NCBI RefSeq assembly: GCF_900095795.1
Contig: NZ_LT608328.1
Span: 1,605,001-1,669,000, forward strand
DNA from: Petrimonas mucosa
GTDB lineage: Bacteria > Bacteroidota > Bacteroidia > Bacteroidales > Dysgonomonadaceae
DNA length: 64,000 nucleotides
Reading direction: 5' to 3'
Shown here one piece after another: positions 9,278-18,577 of this stretch (position 1 is its first letter; every line of letters starts with the position of its first letter). A model generated the notes under the pieces. It was not told the DNA's origin. It saw only the letters and a list, made by a program, of their open reading frames with translations, and searched no databases. The translations under genes and the position numbers were made by a program.

Positions 9278-9285
9278 CAAAAATA
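9278..9285 (-). promoter_or_regulatory. Predicted -7 promoter box of the MBL hydrolase gene
   Basis: Reads TATTTTTG on the minus strand, 18 bases before the MBL hydrolase ATG. The predicted leader is therefore only about 10 bases. Confidence 0.5.
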
Positions 9286-9346
9286 GAAAGAAAAGTTCAA
9301 TGTAAGGGATTACCGGGTGATCCTTCCGCGTTGACATAGACAAACA

Positions 9347-10285
9347 ATGGCTATTTATACAGGCTCGAACAGGCATCTTGGGGGGGCAGAGACCGTTGCA
9401 CAGAGGCAGACCGTCTTCTATGGACTGGTTCAGAAGAACGTGTTGGTAACCGGAGCAAAAGGCCAGTTGGGACAGCAGTTGCTACAACTGGAGAGCCGGA
9501 TAAACACTCCTTTCAGGTTTCTCTATACCGATACCGATGAGCTGGACATCACCGATGCCGGAGCAGTCCACCGTTTCGTCGCGGAAAACCATGTCGACTA
9601 TATCATCAACTGTGCAGCCTATACAGCTGTGGATAAGGCCGAAACCGACGAGGCGGCCGCTTGTCTGGTCAACCTGACCGGAGCGGAGAACCTTGCCCGG
9701 ACGGGAGCGAAGATTATCCAGATCTCTACCGATTATGTCTTCGACGGTAAGGCAAGCACTCCCTACAGGGAAGATGCCCCCGCCAACCCGCTGTCGGTCT
9801 ACGGTCGGTCCAAACTGAAGGGTGAGGAGGCGATCAGGGCGTTGGCTGCAGAATGGATGATCATCCGTACTTCATGGCTCTACTCCGAATATGGACACAA
9901 CTTTGTGAAGACGATGCTCCGCCTGATGAGCGAACGTGATGAGTTGGAGATTGTGGCAGACCAGTTTGGGTCGCCCACCTATGCTGCCGATCTGGCAGAG
10001 ATGATCCTGGTCATCCTGGAGTGTGAGGAGTGGAAATCGGGTATTTACCACTTCGCCAATCGGGGAGAAACCTCCTGGTTCCAGTTTGCCGGAAAGATAA
10101 GGGACCTTGCCGGGATTACCGGCTGCCGGCTCAATCCTGTTACCACAAGCGAATACAGGACGGTTGCCACCCGACCCGCATATAGCGTATTGGATACGTC
10201 GAAAATTCAATCAGCTTTCCATGTAGTTATTCCTTCTTGGGAGAACGGACTGGAGAGATGTATCGGAAAACTCAAAAGCAGATGA
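9347..10285 (+). CDS. rfbD: dTDP-4-dehydrorhamnose reductase
   Basis: RfbD reduces dTDP-4-keto-L-rhamnose to dTDP-L-rhamnose, the last step of the rhamnose donor pathway. The Rossmann loop [11 protein letters not shown], the ISTDYVFDG serine/threonine region and the catalytic YGRSK are all present. ATG 9347 gives 312 residues, but the first 26 or so are unlike the family, which normally begins just before the VTG motif. GTG 9440 (MLVTGAKG) is a credible alternative start. A run of seven G (9380-9386) sits in the doubtful segment. The stop overlaps the prfC start as ATGA. No other rhamnose genes are nearby. Confidence 0.88.
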   Translation: MAIYTGSNRHLGGAETVAQRQTVFYGLVQKNVLVTGAKGQLGQQLLQLESRINTPFRFLYTDTDELDITDAGAVHRFVAENHVDYIINCAAYTAVDKAETDEAAACLVNLTGAENLARTGAKIIQISTDYVFDGKASTPYREDAPANPLSVYGRSKLKGEEAIRALAAEWMIIRTSWLYSEYGHNFVKTMLRLMSERDELEIVADQFGSPTYAADLAEMILVILECEEWKSGIYHFANRGETSWFQFAGKIRDLAGITGCRLNPVTTSEYRTVATRPAYSVLDTSKIQSAFHVVIPSWENGLERCIGKLKSR

Positions 10286-11856
10286 CATTACAACAAGAGA
10301 TTCAACGCCGGCGCACGTTCGCCATCATCAGTCACCCCGATGCGGGAAAAACCACATTAACAGAGAAACTGTTGCTTTTTGGCGGCGCCATTCATGTGGC
10401 GGGAGCCGTCAAGTCGAACAAGATAAAGAAGACCGCTACCTCCGACTGGATGGAGATCGAGCGGCAACGCGGAATTTCGGTCGCCACCTCAGTGATGGGT
10501 TTCGATTACGGGAACTACAAGATCAATATCCTCGATACGCCCGGCCACCAGGATTTTGCAGAGGATACCTACCGGACGCTGACTGCCGTGGATAGCGTTA
10601 TTGTGGTGGTGGATATCGCCAAGGGAGTGGAGGCGCAGACCCGTAAACTGATGGAGGTGTGCCGGATGCGGCATACACCGGTAATGATCTTTGTGAACAA
10701 GCTCGACCGTGAGGGGAAAGATCCGTTTGAAATCCTGGATGAGCTGGAAGAGGAGCTGAAGGTAGCCGTCAGGCCGCTGAGCTGGCCCATCGATATGGGT
10801 GAGCGATTCAAGGGGGTCTATAACCTCTACCGGAACAGTCTCGACCTCTACCAGCCGAGCAAGCAGAAGGTCACTGAGTCGGTACACCTCGATATCCAGT
10901 CGCCCGACCTGAAAAAACATATTGGAGAGAAGCTGGCCGAAAAGTTGCAGAGTGACGTTGAACTGATCTCCGAGGTCTATCCCGCCTTTGACTGCGCGGA
11001 GTATCTGGCTGGGAGGCTGGCACCCGTCTTTTTCGGTTCGGCGCTTAACAATTTCGGGATAAAGGAGCTCCTCGACTGCTTTGTGGAGATTGCGCCATCA
11101 CCGCGGGCCATCCAGGCAGAAGAGCGTGAGGTGAATCCTTACGAGGAGAGCTTTTCGGGATTCGTCTTCAAGATACATGCCAACATGGATCCCAACCACC
11201 GCTCCTGTATCGCATTCGTGAAGGTCTGTTCGGGCAGGTTCGAGCGTAACGTCAATTACAAGCATGTCCGGTTTAACCGGATGATGAAGTTCTCGTCGCC
11301 CACGGCGTTCATGGCTCAAAAAAAGGAGCTTCTCGACGAAGCCTATGCGGGAGATATTGTGGGTTTGCCCGACAATGGAAACTTCAAGATCGGTGACACC
11401 CTTACCTCTGGAGAGGAGCTCCATTTCAAGGGATTACCCAGCTTCTCGCCCGAAATGTTCAAATATATCGAGAATGCCGACCCGATGAAGGCAAAACAGT
11501 TGCAGAGAGGGGTGGAACAGTTGATGGACGAAGGGGTGGCACAGCTCTTTGTCAACCAGTTCAACGGCCGCAAAATCATCGGAACCGTAGGGCAACTCCA
11601 GTTTGAGGTGATTCAATACCGTCTCCTGCACGAGTATGGTGCACAATGCCGCTGGGAGCCGGTCAACCTCTACAAGGCGTGCTGGATCGAGAGCGATGAC
11701 CTGGCACAGCTTGAAGATTTCAAGAGGCGCAAGTACCAGTACATGGCAAAAGACAAGGAGGGCAGGGATGTCTTTTTGGCAGAATCCAACTACCTGCTGA
11801 TGATGGCACAGCAGGATTTCAAGAACATCCGGTTCCATTTCAGTTCCGAGTTTTGA
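10282..11856 (+). CDS. prfC: Peptide chain release factor 3
   Basis: RF3 is the translational GTPase that recycles RF1/RF2 from the ribosome after peptide release. The 524-residue protein has G1 HPDAGKTTL, an effector region with [13 protein letters not shown]3 DTPGHQDF and G4 NKLD, followed by the RF3-specific C-terminal domains. ATG 10282 overlaps the rfbD stop (ATGA) and gives the family-typical start [14 protein letters not shown]. An upstream in-frame ATG would overlap rfbD by nearly 50 bases. Translation is probably coupled to rfbD. The gene ends 19 bases from the convergent MutS-like gene; a short GGAGT/ACTCC inverted repeat lies there. Confidence 0.96.
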   Translation: MTLQQEIQRRRTFAIISHPDAGKTTLTEKLLLFGGAIHVAGAVKSNKIKKTATSDWMEIERQRGISVATSVMGFDYGNYKINILDTPGHQDFAEDTYRTLTAVDSVIVVVDIAKGVEAQTRKLMEVCRMRHTPVMIFVNKLDREGKDPFEILDELEEELKVAVRPLSWPIDMGERFKGVYNLYRNSLDLYQPSKQKVTESVHLDIQSPDLKKHIGEKLAEKLQSDVELISEVYPAFDCAEYLAGRLAPVFFGSALNNFGIKELLDCFVEIAPSPRAIQAEEREVNPYEESFSGFVFKIHANMDPNHRSCIAFVKVCSGRFERNVNYKHVRFNRMMKFSSPTAFMAQKKELLDEAYAGDIVGLPDNGNFKIGDTLTSGEELHFKGLPSFSPEMFKYIENADPMKAKQLQRGVEQLMDEGVAQLFVNQFNGRKIIGTVGQLQFEVIQYRLLHEYGAQCRWEPVNLYKACWIESDDLAQLEDFKRRKYQYMAKDKEGRDVFLAESNYLLMMAQQDFKNIRFHFSSEF

Positions 11857-11875
11857 GGAGTAACTCCTTTGCGGA

Positions 11876-13675
11876 TCAAGTGGTTATCCCCATGCTCCTC
11901 ATCAGGTATGAGGCGTTCATGGTGCGGGCGATCCCATGCTGAAGCTTGTAGTCGAAAGAGAGTTGATCCTCCTCGATCCTTGCATCGAAATGGAAGTTGC
12001 CAATCTCCTGCGGGAACTCCTTCTCCAGCTCTCCCAGACTCAAATCGTGCGTGGCGATGATGCCGTTTCCGCCCAAGTGTACCAGCCGTTTCATCAGTTG
12101 GTAGGAGCCCCACTGCTTATCCACCGAGTTCGTTCCCTTCAGTATCTCGTCCAGTATGATGAAGAGGTCGTGCTCATTCGACTCCAGCCGTTCGATAATC
12201 ATCTTCAGCCGCTTCAGTTCGGCAAAGAAGTAGGATTCGTTGTTCACCAGCGAGTCGGCCGTACGCAAGTTGGTCAGCAACTCCCCCGGACGGTAGCTCA
12301 TCGATTCGGCACAGACCGGCAAGCCGCTTCCCGCCAGCAGATAATTGACACCTACCGTTCGCAGGTAGGTGCTCTTCCCGGCCATATTGGCTCCGGTAAC
12401 AATCATGAAATAGGGTTTCCGGAGAAGAGCGATATCGTTTTTTACACACTTGTTTCGCGGGATAAGCGGATGGCCCAGTTTCTCCGCCCGGAAGGGCTCC
12501 GACTCTTCGCAGACGGGAAAAACATAATCGGGGTTGTTTGAGGTGAAGGTGCCCATGGAAACCAATGCATCAAACTGTGCCAGGGTGGAGAACCATTTTC
12601 CGATCTCCGTAGCATTGCGCTGCATCCACTGCTCAATTTTCAGCGCGTAGAGAACATTCCACAGGAGGAGCGGGTTGAGGATCAGGAAGATCGGCACGGC
12701 AAAAGCCAGGTCAAGATTGCGGCAATAGCGAGCCAGTTGCCGGATGGAGGTTGAAGCCATCTTTTTGTCGTTCTGCAGCGATTGCTGAAGAGTCTGCAGC
12801 AGTTCGCTGTCGAAGGAGGTCGACTCAACCAGCTTCAGCAGGCCGGCATACGACTCCAGCTGTTTCGCCCTTTTATCGAACAGCAGGCCGATCCGCTTCA
12901 CACTCTTCGTGGGAATCACCGAAATCGACAATGTGATGAAATAGAGGAGGGTGATTGCCTGTCCCCCCGTTGCTCCGGCCAATACCAGTGCGATGGTCAG
13001 CAGGTAGAGGAGGGGGACAATATGGGTAATGGCTCTCCAGAGCGACGGCCGGCGAAACAGTTGTTGTTCCCTACCAGGCCAGTTTGCCGGCCGGCTCTCT
13101 AACTGCTGGCCCTCTGACAACATCCCGATAGTCCTGAAGTCGAGACAGAAATCCTCCTTTTCCGACAGTTCCCTTACCGCACCCTGCCGTTTGCGGATCT
13201 CTCCTCCCTCCCTCAGCGGCATTTTCAACATGGAGGCGAGCTCACCCTTTCCCATCTCCAGGGAGGTCCGGTTAAGCATCTGGAACAGCGATCCCTCCCC
13301 AAAAATATCGAGGTCGAAACTGAATGGATGCGACGGATCCACATGCTCCGCCGCACCATCGAAGGGGGTAAAGTCGTGTTCGAAAGCACGTAGTTCGTTC
13401 TTGGCTATTTTTGCCAGTACCTCCGATCGGGCCATTCTTTGCTGAAGCTCCCCATGTCTTTTCAACAAGGCGAGGAAGCCGATCGTGGTGGCGGCGGCAA
13501 CAACAAGCACCGGCACGGTGGCCGGGTAGAGGAAGTAGCAAAACAGCGATCCGGTCAGAAAGAGCAGGAGACGGAAGAGGCTGTTTGCATTGAGCTGATT
13601 TTTATATTTTATGGCGGCGTTACCCTGCTCTCCTGCAAGCTGACGGTATCGGGCGATTCGTTCTGCGAGGGACAT
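11876..13675 (-). CDS. Membrane-anchored MutS-family ATPase
   Basis: This 599-residue protein has the C-terminal MutS ATPase domain: Walker A TGANMAGKSTYL (about residue 425-436), an NNESYFFAE-type segment, Walker B LFIILDEILKGTN and ATHDLSL. It lacks the MutS mismatch-recognition domain. It carries instead two hydrophobic helices near residues 33-72 and further hydrophobic segments (about residues 218-262 and 330-350), so it is probably an integral membrane protein. Bacteroidota homologues are usually labelled DNA mismatch repair protein MutS, but a classical repair role is doubtful given this layout. The start shares one base with the mscS-type stop (TGATG), implying translational coupling. 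Confidence 0.87.
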   Translation of the reverse strand: MSLAERIARYRQLAGEQGNAAIKYKNQLNANSLFRLLLFLTGSLFCYFLYPATVPVLVVAAATTIGFLALLKRHGELQQRMARSEVLAKIAKNELRAFEHDFTPFDGAAEHVDPSHPFSFDLDIFGEGSLFQMLNRTSLEMGKGELASMLKMPLREGGEIRKRQGAVRELSEKEDFCLDFRTIGMLSEGQQLESRPANWPGREQQLFRRPSLWRAITHIVPLLYLLTIALVLAGATGGQAITLLYFITLSISVIPTKSVKRIGLLFDKRAKQLESYAGLLKLVESTSFDSELLQTLQQSLQNDKKMASTSIRQLARYCRNLDLAFAVPIFLILNPLLLWNVLYALKIEQWMQRNATEIGKWFSTLAQFDALVSMGTFTSNNPDYVFPVCEESEPFRAEKLGHPLIPRNKCVKNDIALLRKPYFMIVTGANMAGKSTYLRTVGVNYLLAGSGLPVCAESMSYRPGELLTNLRTADSLVNNESYFFAELKRLKMIIERLESNEHDLFIILDEILKGTNSVDKQWGSYQLMKRLVHLGGNGIIATHDLSLGELEKEFPQEIGNFHFDARIEEDQLSFDYKLQHGIARTMNASYLMRSMGITT

Positions 13676-14583
13676 CAGTTGGCTGTTTGTTCAGTTGAGT
13701 TGGCCAAATGGACGGTCATCTGACGGTATGGGATTACCAGCCCGCGCGCATTCACCTCCTTGTATATCTCCTCGTTCAGGTCGTAGGTAACGTTCCAGTA
13801 ATCGGACGATTCGACCCAGACCCTCAATGTGAAATCGATGGCATCGTCGTTCATTTTCGTCATCCGGGCAAATGGTGCTGGATTTTTCAGCACCTTCGGA
13901 TGTCTATCGGCAATTTCCAGTAACATCTTTTTTACCACCTCCGCATCGGTTCCATATTCAATGCTGGTGGTAACTTCTACGCGGCGGGTGGTCTGCGTGC
14001 TGTAATTGAGGATATTTCCGGTCGACAACGGACCATTGGGAATATAGATGGTTTTGTTGTCAGCGGTGGTCAGCGTGGTATAGAGGATACCGACACTTTG
14101 TACCGTTCCGGCCAAGTTCTGCGCTTCGATGTAGTCTCCGCCCTTGAACGGTTTGTTGAAAAGGAGCATCACTCCTCCTGCAAAGTTCGCCAGATTATCC
14201 TTGACAGCCAGACCTACCGCCAGACCTACCGAAGCGATCAACGCGGCCAGCGACACGGTCTGCGAACCGACGATGTTGATGATCAGGATGATGAGCAGGG
14301 TGAAGAGAAAGATTTCGATCAGGTTTTTCAGAAACCCTTTCAGGGCGATATCCATTTGTCGTCTCGACATGATCCGATCGGCAAACTTTCTGATCTTTCC
14401 GATAATCCATTTCCCCACGAAGAAGATCAGGAGCGCGATGGCCAGTTTCCCTAGGAATTCTATTCCCCAGGTGATCGACCGTTCGCCCAGCTCTTCAAAT
14501 CGGCCATCCCTGATCATTTCGGCAACTTTTCCTCCGGTCTTTACCACCGTTGAATCGACAGAAATAAAAGTAGTCAGTAACAT
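13675..14583 (-). CDS. MscS-family mechanosensitive ion channel
   Basis: This 302-residue protein has three N-terminal membrane helices (about residues 45-65, 85-110 and 115-140). They are followed by the MscS pore helix and beta domain, seen in GLAVGLAVKDNLANFAGG and FNKPFKGGDYIEA. It should open under membrane tension and release solutes during osmotic downshock. It is first in a two-gene unit with the MutS-like membrane ATPase (one-base TGATG overlap). It has its own predicted promoter at 14614-14621, divergent from the TPR gene. Confidence 0.93.
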   Translation of the reverse strand: MLLTTFISVDSTVVKTGGKVAEMIRDGRFEELGERSITWGIEFLGKLAIALLIFFVGKWIIGKIRKFADRIMSRRQMDIALKGFLKNLIEIFLFTLLIILIINIVGSQTVSLAALIASVGLAVGLAVKDNLANFAGGVMLLFNKPFKGGDYIEAQNLAGTVQSVGILYTTLTTADNKTIYIPNGPLSTGNILNYSTQTTRRVEVTTSIEYGTDAEVVKKMLLEIADRHPKVLKNPAPFARMTKMNDDAIDFTLRVWVESSDYWNVTYDLNEEIYKEVNARGLVIPYRQMTVHLANSTEQTAN

Positions 14584-14613
14584 AGATTATTGCTTTTGAT
14601 ATGATGAGAGGCG

Positions 14614-14621
14614 CAAAGTTA
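14614..14621 (-). promoter_or_regulatory. Predicted -7 promoter box of the MscS-MutS-like unit
   Basis: Reads TAACTTTG on the minus strand, 30 bases before the MscS start codon. It is divergent from the box at 14634-14641. Confidence 0.55.
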
Positions 14622-14633
14622 CAAAAATTGAGC

Positions 14634-14641
14634 TAATTTTG
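14634..14641 (+). promoter_or_regulatory. Predicted -7 promoter box of the TPR gene
   Basis: TAATTTTG matches TAnnTTTG, 24 bases before the TPR protein ATG. Confidence 0.55.
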
Positions 14642-14665
14642 TCATTCATTTGATCAGGTAGTACA

Positions 14666-15496
14666 ATGAAGTATCTTTTAATTTCTCTCTTGCTCCCGCT
14701 CTGCATTTTTTCGCTGTCGGCGCAGAACGGCACCTATAACGGGTGGATCGACAAGTCGGTAAAGTATATTGAAAACAACCGGCTCGACAGTGCTGCCATT
14801 GCCTTGCAGCAAGCCATGCGGCTGGATCCGGCCAACGAGAACAATGCCCTGCTGCTGCTGAACTTGGGTATTCTGCAACGTCAGCTCGGGCTGACCGACG
14901 ATGCCTATATCTCGTTTACCGCATCACTTGGCAACAACCCCGATCCTGTACTGGTGCTCCATAACCGGGCTTCGCTCCTGTGCGACCTCGGCCGATTCGA
15001 TGAGGCGATGGAGGATTATAACGCTATTATCGGGAAGGACCCCACAGATGTGGAGGCCTATTATCGCAGGGGACTGCTTTTCCTGGAAAAGAACGACCGT
15101 CAAAGTGCCGAGGCCGATTTCAGGCTTTGTGAAGACACCGATCCCGACAATCTCTTTACCAAGCTCAGCAAGGCATTGATCTTCAAGCTGGATGACAATT
15201 GGGAGGAGGCCGAGCAGATCTATACCGATATCATCAACACAAGTGCCACGCCCAACTCATCCTACTACCTCAACCGGGCCGAATGTTATGTGAATACCGA
15301 CCGTTTTTCGAGAGCTGCAGCAGACCTTCACGCCATCGAGGGGGAGGAGAGGGAGAATCCCTACTTCTACATCCTGCGCGGTCGACTCAGGTTGGACCAG
15401 TTTGATAAATTTGCAGCACGGGCCGATTTCGAAAAGGCAAAGCAGCTGGGATATGATGCTGAACTGGCCGACAAGTGGATCGGGAAGACCCGGTAA
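14666..15496 (+). CDS. Secreted tetratricopeptide-repeat protein
   Basis: The 276-residue protein begins with a signal peptide (cut after LSAQ, residue 20) and is otherwise built of six or so TPR units. Clear examples are AAIALQQAMRLDPAN, LGRFDEAMEDYNAIIGKDPT and ADFRLCEDTDPDN. Such repeats bind protein partners; no catalytic motif is visible. It is probably periplasmic and acts as a scaffold. It has its own promoter and is followed 78 bases later by the DUF1080 lipoprotein gene, which also has its own box. Function unknown. Confidence 0.85.
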   Translation: MKYLLISLLLPLCIFSLSAQNGTYNGWIDKSVKYIENNRLDSAAIALQQAMRLDPANENNALLLLNLGILQRQLGLTDDAYISFTASLGNNPDPVLVLHNRASLLCDLGRFDEAMEDYNAIIGKDPTDVEAYYRRGLLFLEKNDRQSAEADFRLCEDTDPDNLFTKLSKALIFKLDDNWEEAEQIYTDIINTSATPNSSYYLNRAECYVNTDRFSRAAADLHAIEGEERENPYFYILRGRLRLDQFDKFAARADFEKAKQLGYDAELADKWIGKTR

Positions 15497-15517
15497 TCTC
15501 CGGATTGATTTTTATTT

Positions 15518-15525
15518 TATATTTG
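15518..15525 (+). promoter_or_regulatory. Predicted -7 promoter box of the DUF1080 gene
   Basis: TATATTTG matches TAnnTTTG, 49 bases upstream of the ATG at 15575. Confidence 0.5.
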
Positions 15526-15574
15526 TAATTTGTAGTGATAAACAGCAAAATGAGTAATAACTAAAACCGAAACG

Positions 15575-16315
15575 ATGAAAACAATTTGCATTTCCCTCTT
15601 GTCGGTTCTGCTCCTTGTCTCGTGCGGGGTGTCACGAGATATGGCAGGAGGTGTGAACGAACTGACCAGCAAAGAGAAAAAGGATGGATGGATACTCCTG
15701 TTTAACGGGAAAGATTTTACCGGTTGGCGTCAGTACAACGGCAACAGCGTGCCCGACAACTGGGTTGTAGAAGATGGCACCATGAAGGTGTTCTGTCATC
15801 CGGATGTAAAGGCTGGCCGGGGAGCGGGTGGCGACCTGATCTACTTTCCCCGGAAATTCCGGAATTTTGAATTGTCAATCGACTGGAAGGTTGAGAAAGG
15901 AGCCAATTCCGGTATCTTCTACAATGTCCTTGAAGAGAAGGATAAACCGATCTACAGCGCTGCTCCTGAAGTCCAGATCCTGGACAACGAACATGCGAGC
16001 GACAACAGGATCGACAGCCACCTGGCCGGATCTTTGTACGACATGTTGCCGGCCGATCCCAAGAGTGTCAACCCCTATGGCGAGTGGAACAGGATCGTCA
16101 TCCGGGTGAACCGTGGAAAAGTTACCCACGTTCAAAACGGGGTGAAGGTGGTGGAGTATCGCCTTTGGACGAAAGAGTGGAACGAGATGGTCAAGAACAG
16201 CAAGTTCAAGGATTTCCCCGGCTTCCGGAAAGGGATCCCGAAAAGTGGACATATCGGTCTGCAAGATCACGGTTATACCATCTGGTTCCGCAACGTAAAG
16301 CTCAAGCCACTCTAA
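15575..16315 (+). CDS. DUF1080 (3-keto-disaccharide hydrolase-like) lipoprotein
   Basis: This 246-residue lipoprotein (signal ending LLVSC, Cys17) carries a DUF1080/PF06439 beta-sandwich. The family opening GWILLFNGKDFTGWRQY is present, as are the mid-domain ANSGIFYNV and the closing GHIGLQDHGYTIWFRNVKL. Members fold like concanavalin-type lectins, and some hydrolyse 3-keto-glycosides generated by Gfo/Idh/MocA dehydrogenases. No such dehydrogenase is adjacent, only a decayed one at about 36.6 kb. It should be membrane-anchored in the periplasm or on the surface. Family assignment is firm; enzymatic activity is not shown. Confidence 0.88.
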   Translation: MKTICISLLSVLLLVSCGVSRDMAGGVNELTSKEKKDGWILLFNGKDFTGWRQYNGNSVPDNWVVEDGTMKVFCHPDVKAGRGAGGDLIYFPRKFRNFELSIDWKVEKGANSGIFYNVLEEKDKPIYSAAPEVQILDNEHASDNRIDSHLAGSLYDMLPADPKSVNPYGEWNRIVIRVNRGKVTHVQNGVKVVEYRLWTKEWNEMVKNSKFKDFPGFRKGIPKSGHIGLQDHGYTIWFRNVKLKPL

Positions 16316-16366
16316 CATTTCCTTGACCGGCGGCATGTTCAACGATCCCGGTCGGGAATAGCTGTC

Positions 16367-17062
16367 TTATACGGCAAAGTATTGCTCCAGCTCCTTCAAG
16401 GTATCTGGAGTGGTGTGGGTATCTCTTACCACAACTCCTTTCTCCAATACGACGATGCGGTCGCAAACCTCCGTCACATGGTTGAGGTCGTGGCTCGAGA
16501 TGAGCATGGTCATCTTCCGGCTGCCTTTCAACTCATTGAGCATCCGTTTCAGCCGGATCTGCGATGATGGGTCGAGCGCGGTGAAAGGTTCATCGAGAAT
16601 CAGTATCTGGGGATCGCTCAGGAGGGCGGCAGCGATGCCGGTCTTCTTCTGGTTCCCTTTCGACAGATCGCGGATCAGTTTCTTCGATCCCAGGATCTCA
16701 CCGTTGAAGAACTCCTTCATCGACTCCAGGAAGGCTGCAACATCCCCTTCTGATTTTCCATACACCTTTCCTGTAAACGCAAAATACTCGTCCGGGGTGA
16801 GGAAATCGATCAGGAAGCTCTCGTCGAGAAACGATCCGACTTTCGATTTCCAGCTGTCGCGACGGGCAACCTTTTCGCCGTCGATACAGACCTCACCCGA
16901 GCTTGCCTCAATCAGATCGAGTATCAACCTGAAAAAGGTTGTCTTGCCAGCTCCATTGTTGCCAACCAGGCCAAAACTTTCCCCCTCCGTAATGGTGATG
17001 GCGGGAATGTTGAGTACGGCTATTCCGCCGTATAGTTTAGTTAAATTTTCAGCTTGTATCAT
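16367..17062 (-). CDS. ABC transporter ATP-binding protein
   Basis: This 231-residue ATPase has Walker A GNNGAGKTT (residues 35-42), a signature LSKGNQKKT, Walker B ILILDEPFTALDP and the H-loop ISSHDL. It is the nucleotide-binding half of an ABC exporter whose membrane half is the DUF5687 protein encoded 11 bases upstream. The substrate is unknown. It ends the minus-strand run HerA-like ATPase, DUF5687, ABC ATPase. The convergent DUF1080 gene lies 51 bases away across an IR (GACCGG/CCGGTC). Confidence 0.92.
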   Translation of the reverse strand: MIQAENLTKLYGGIAVLNIPAITITEGESFGLVGNNGAGKTTFFRLILDLIEASSGEVCIDGEKVARRDSWKSKVGSFLDESFLIDFLTPDEYFAFTGKVYGKSEGDVAAFLESMKEFFNGEILGSKKLIRDLSKGNQKKTGIAAALLSDPQILILDEPFTALDPSSQIRLKRMLNELKGSRKMTMLISSHDLNHVTEVCDRIVVLEKGVVVRDTHTTPDTLKELEQYFAV

Positions 17063-17073
17063 GATGCTTGACT

Positions 17074-18558
17074 CTATTCAATTTTTCTGAACCCCTCACA
17101 AAGGATGTACTTTCGATTTAAAAACTGTTTTTCGGTAATTTCGAGCAGCTGTTTCCGGAAAATGATGCCGGCCAGCCCTACTGTTGCCAGGATGAGGAGT
17201 GCGATGTGTTGAGCGGAGAAGAGCGAGAAGATGCCGACCAGACCCATCGGAACGGCCAGCAGGGGGATCACGACGATGAAATTCTTGTAGGTTACCCCCT
17301 GCATGTTCATGGCTGAGCCTTTTGACAGTTCCAACCGTTTGGAGTTGTAGGTGGCACCGAAGAGATAGACGTGGATGTTTACTCCCGCGTTGTAGAGGAA
17401 GGCGACAATATGGTTGATGGCGATCTCCTTTCCGAACAGGAAGTAGGGGGTGGTCAGTATAAATGAGCCGATGCAGAGCGACATCAGCAGGAGATAGTTT
17501 GCCCTGATGTATGACCGGGTGTCGATGTCTCGTGTCATCAGAAAATCGAAATAGGATCCCTCCCAGTTGATGATCCACTGTCCGAACAGGATCATGCCGA
17601 TACCTGTCACGAAGATTGCGATGAAAATCAGCATGGCATCATTCTCCTTGTAGATCTCATTGGGATAGAACAACAATCCGTAAAACAGGAAAATCAGACT
17701 GCTATAGAGCACGTTCTTGGTGCGTTTGTGTCTCAATACCAGTTTCATTATCAGTGCGATCATCTCCCCGATCTTGCCGAATCGCTGCATGAAGGTGAAG
17801 TTTTGTCTCCCTGCCTGCTGTTTCCGGGTCACCTTCCTGTCGAACTCCTCGGGATAGTAGTTCCGGGCGAAGAAACCCTTGTTGATCAGAAATGCGGCTA
17901 CAGCAAAAAGCAGGATGACCGTCCATCCTAGCGGCTGTCCGATGAGCAGGCCGAAAAACTGTTGCGACTGCCCGAAAACGGAGAAGATACCGAAATATTC
18001 CAGCACGCCCACGCCAGCCATCACCGCCAGAAAGAGGAGGATTCCTGCAATAGAAGAACCAAACCGCCGTTTCAGGTAGGAGGCGAGCAGCGTATCGAAC
18101 CATACCAGGAAGATGATGATCAGGATGAACCGGAAGGCGCCTGACGGGCCGTAGACCGGACCGATTCCACTGATGGAGAAGGGTATGGCGAAGCAGAGTG
18201 AAAGGTAGTTTGCCGGATTAAACAGCGGTCTGATCAGCAGGTAGTTTACCAGATAGCTTCTCTTTACCGGCAACACCTGGTAGCTTTGCAGGTTGATGGT
18301 GCTCAACGGCTGAAACAGGAATCGCATCAGCAGTACCAGGATGACCATGTAGATCAGCAGGCCGTTGAAAGTTTCGGATGGATCTACCCCCGGCACTACC
18401 TCTTCCAGGATTCTTGGTAAGATAAAACCCAGGAAGACGAAGAATACCAGGAAATAGAGCATGGTAATTCCGACAAAGATATTTACTATCAGGTTTTTGT
18501 AGTATCCGGGAGCGCGTACGCTCTTCAGCCAGTAGTGCTTGAGGAGTTGTGTGTACAT
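17074..18558 (-). CDS. DUF5687 family ABC transporter permease
   Basis: This 494-residue protein is highly hydrophobic, with about ten predicted membrane helices. It shows features of the Bacteroidota DUF5687 family, such as the start MYTQLLKHYWLKSVRAPG and the LLIRPLFNPANYLSL segment. It is the likely membrane subunit for the adjacent ATPase. ATG 18558 is chosen because the in-frame extension upstream (to 18888) is arginine-rich, overlaps the HerA-like gene and looks like shadow translation. It begins 19 bases after the HerA-like stop. Confidence 0.88.
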   Translation of the reverse strand: MYTQLLKHYWLKSVRAPGYYKNLIVNIFVGITMLYFLVFFVFLGFILPRILEEVVPGVDPSETFNGLLIYMVILVLLMRFLFQPLSTINLQSYQVLPVKRSYLVNYLLIRPLFNPANYLSLCFAIPFSISGIGPVYGPSGAFRFILIIIFLVWFDTLLASYLKRRFGSSIAGILLFLAVMAGVGVLEYFGIFSVFGQSQQFFGLLIGQPLGWTVILLFAVAAFLINKGFFARNYYPEEFDRKVTRKQQAGRQNFTFMQRFGKIGEMIALIMKLVLRHKRTKNVLYSSLIFLFYGLLFYPNEIYKENDAMLIFIAIFVTGIGMILFGQWIINWEGSYFDFLMTRDIDTRSYIRANYLLLMSLCIGSFILTTPYFLFGKEIAINHIVAFLYNAGVNIHVYLFGATYNSKRLELSKGSAMNMQGVTYKNFIVVIPLLAVPMGLVGIFSLFSAQHIALLILATVGLAGIIFRKQLLEITEKQFLNRKYILCEGFRKIE

Positions 18559-18577
18559 ATCAGTTATGGCATTGCTA

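Noticed and set aside
8396-9286. Long plus-strand open frame opposite the MBL hydrolase
   Set aside because: It mirrors a clear MBL-fold gene on the other strand and has no protein-like motifs of its own.
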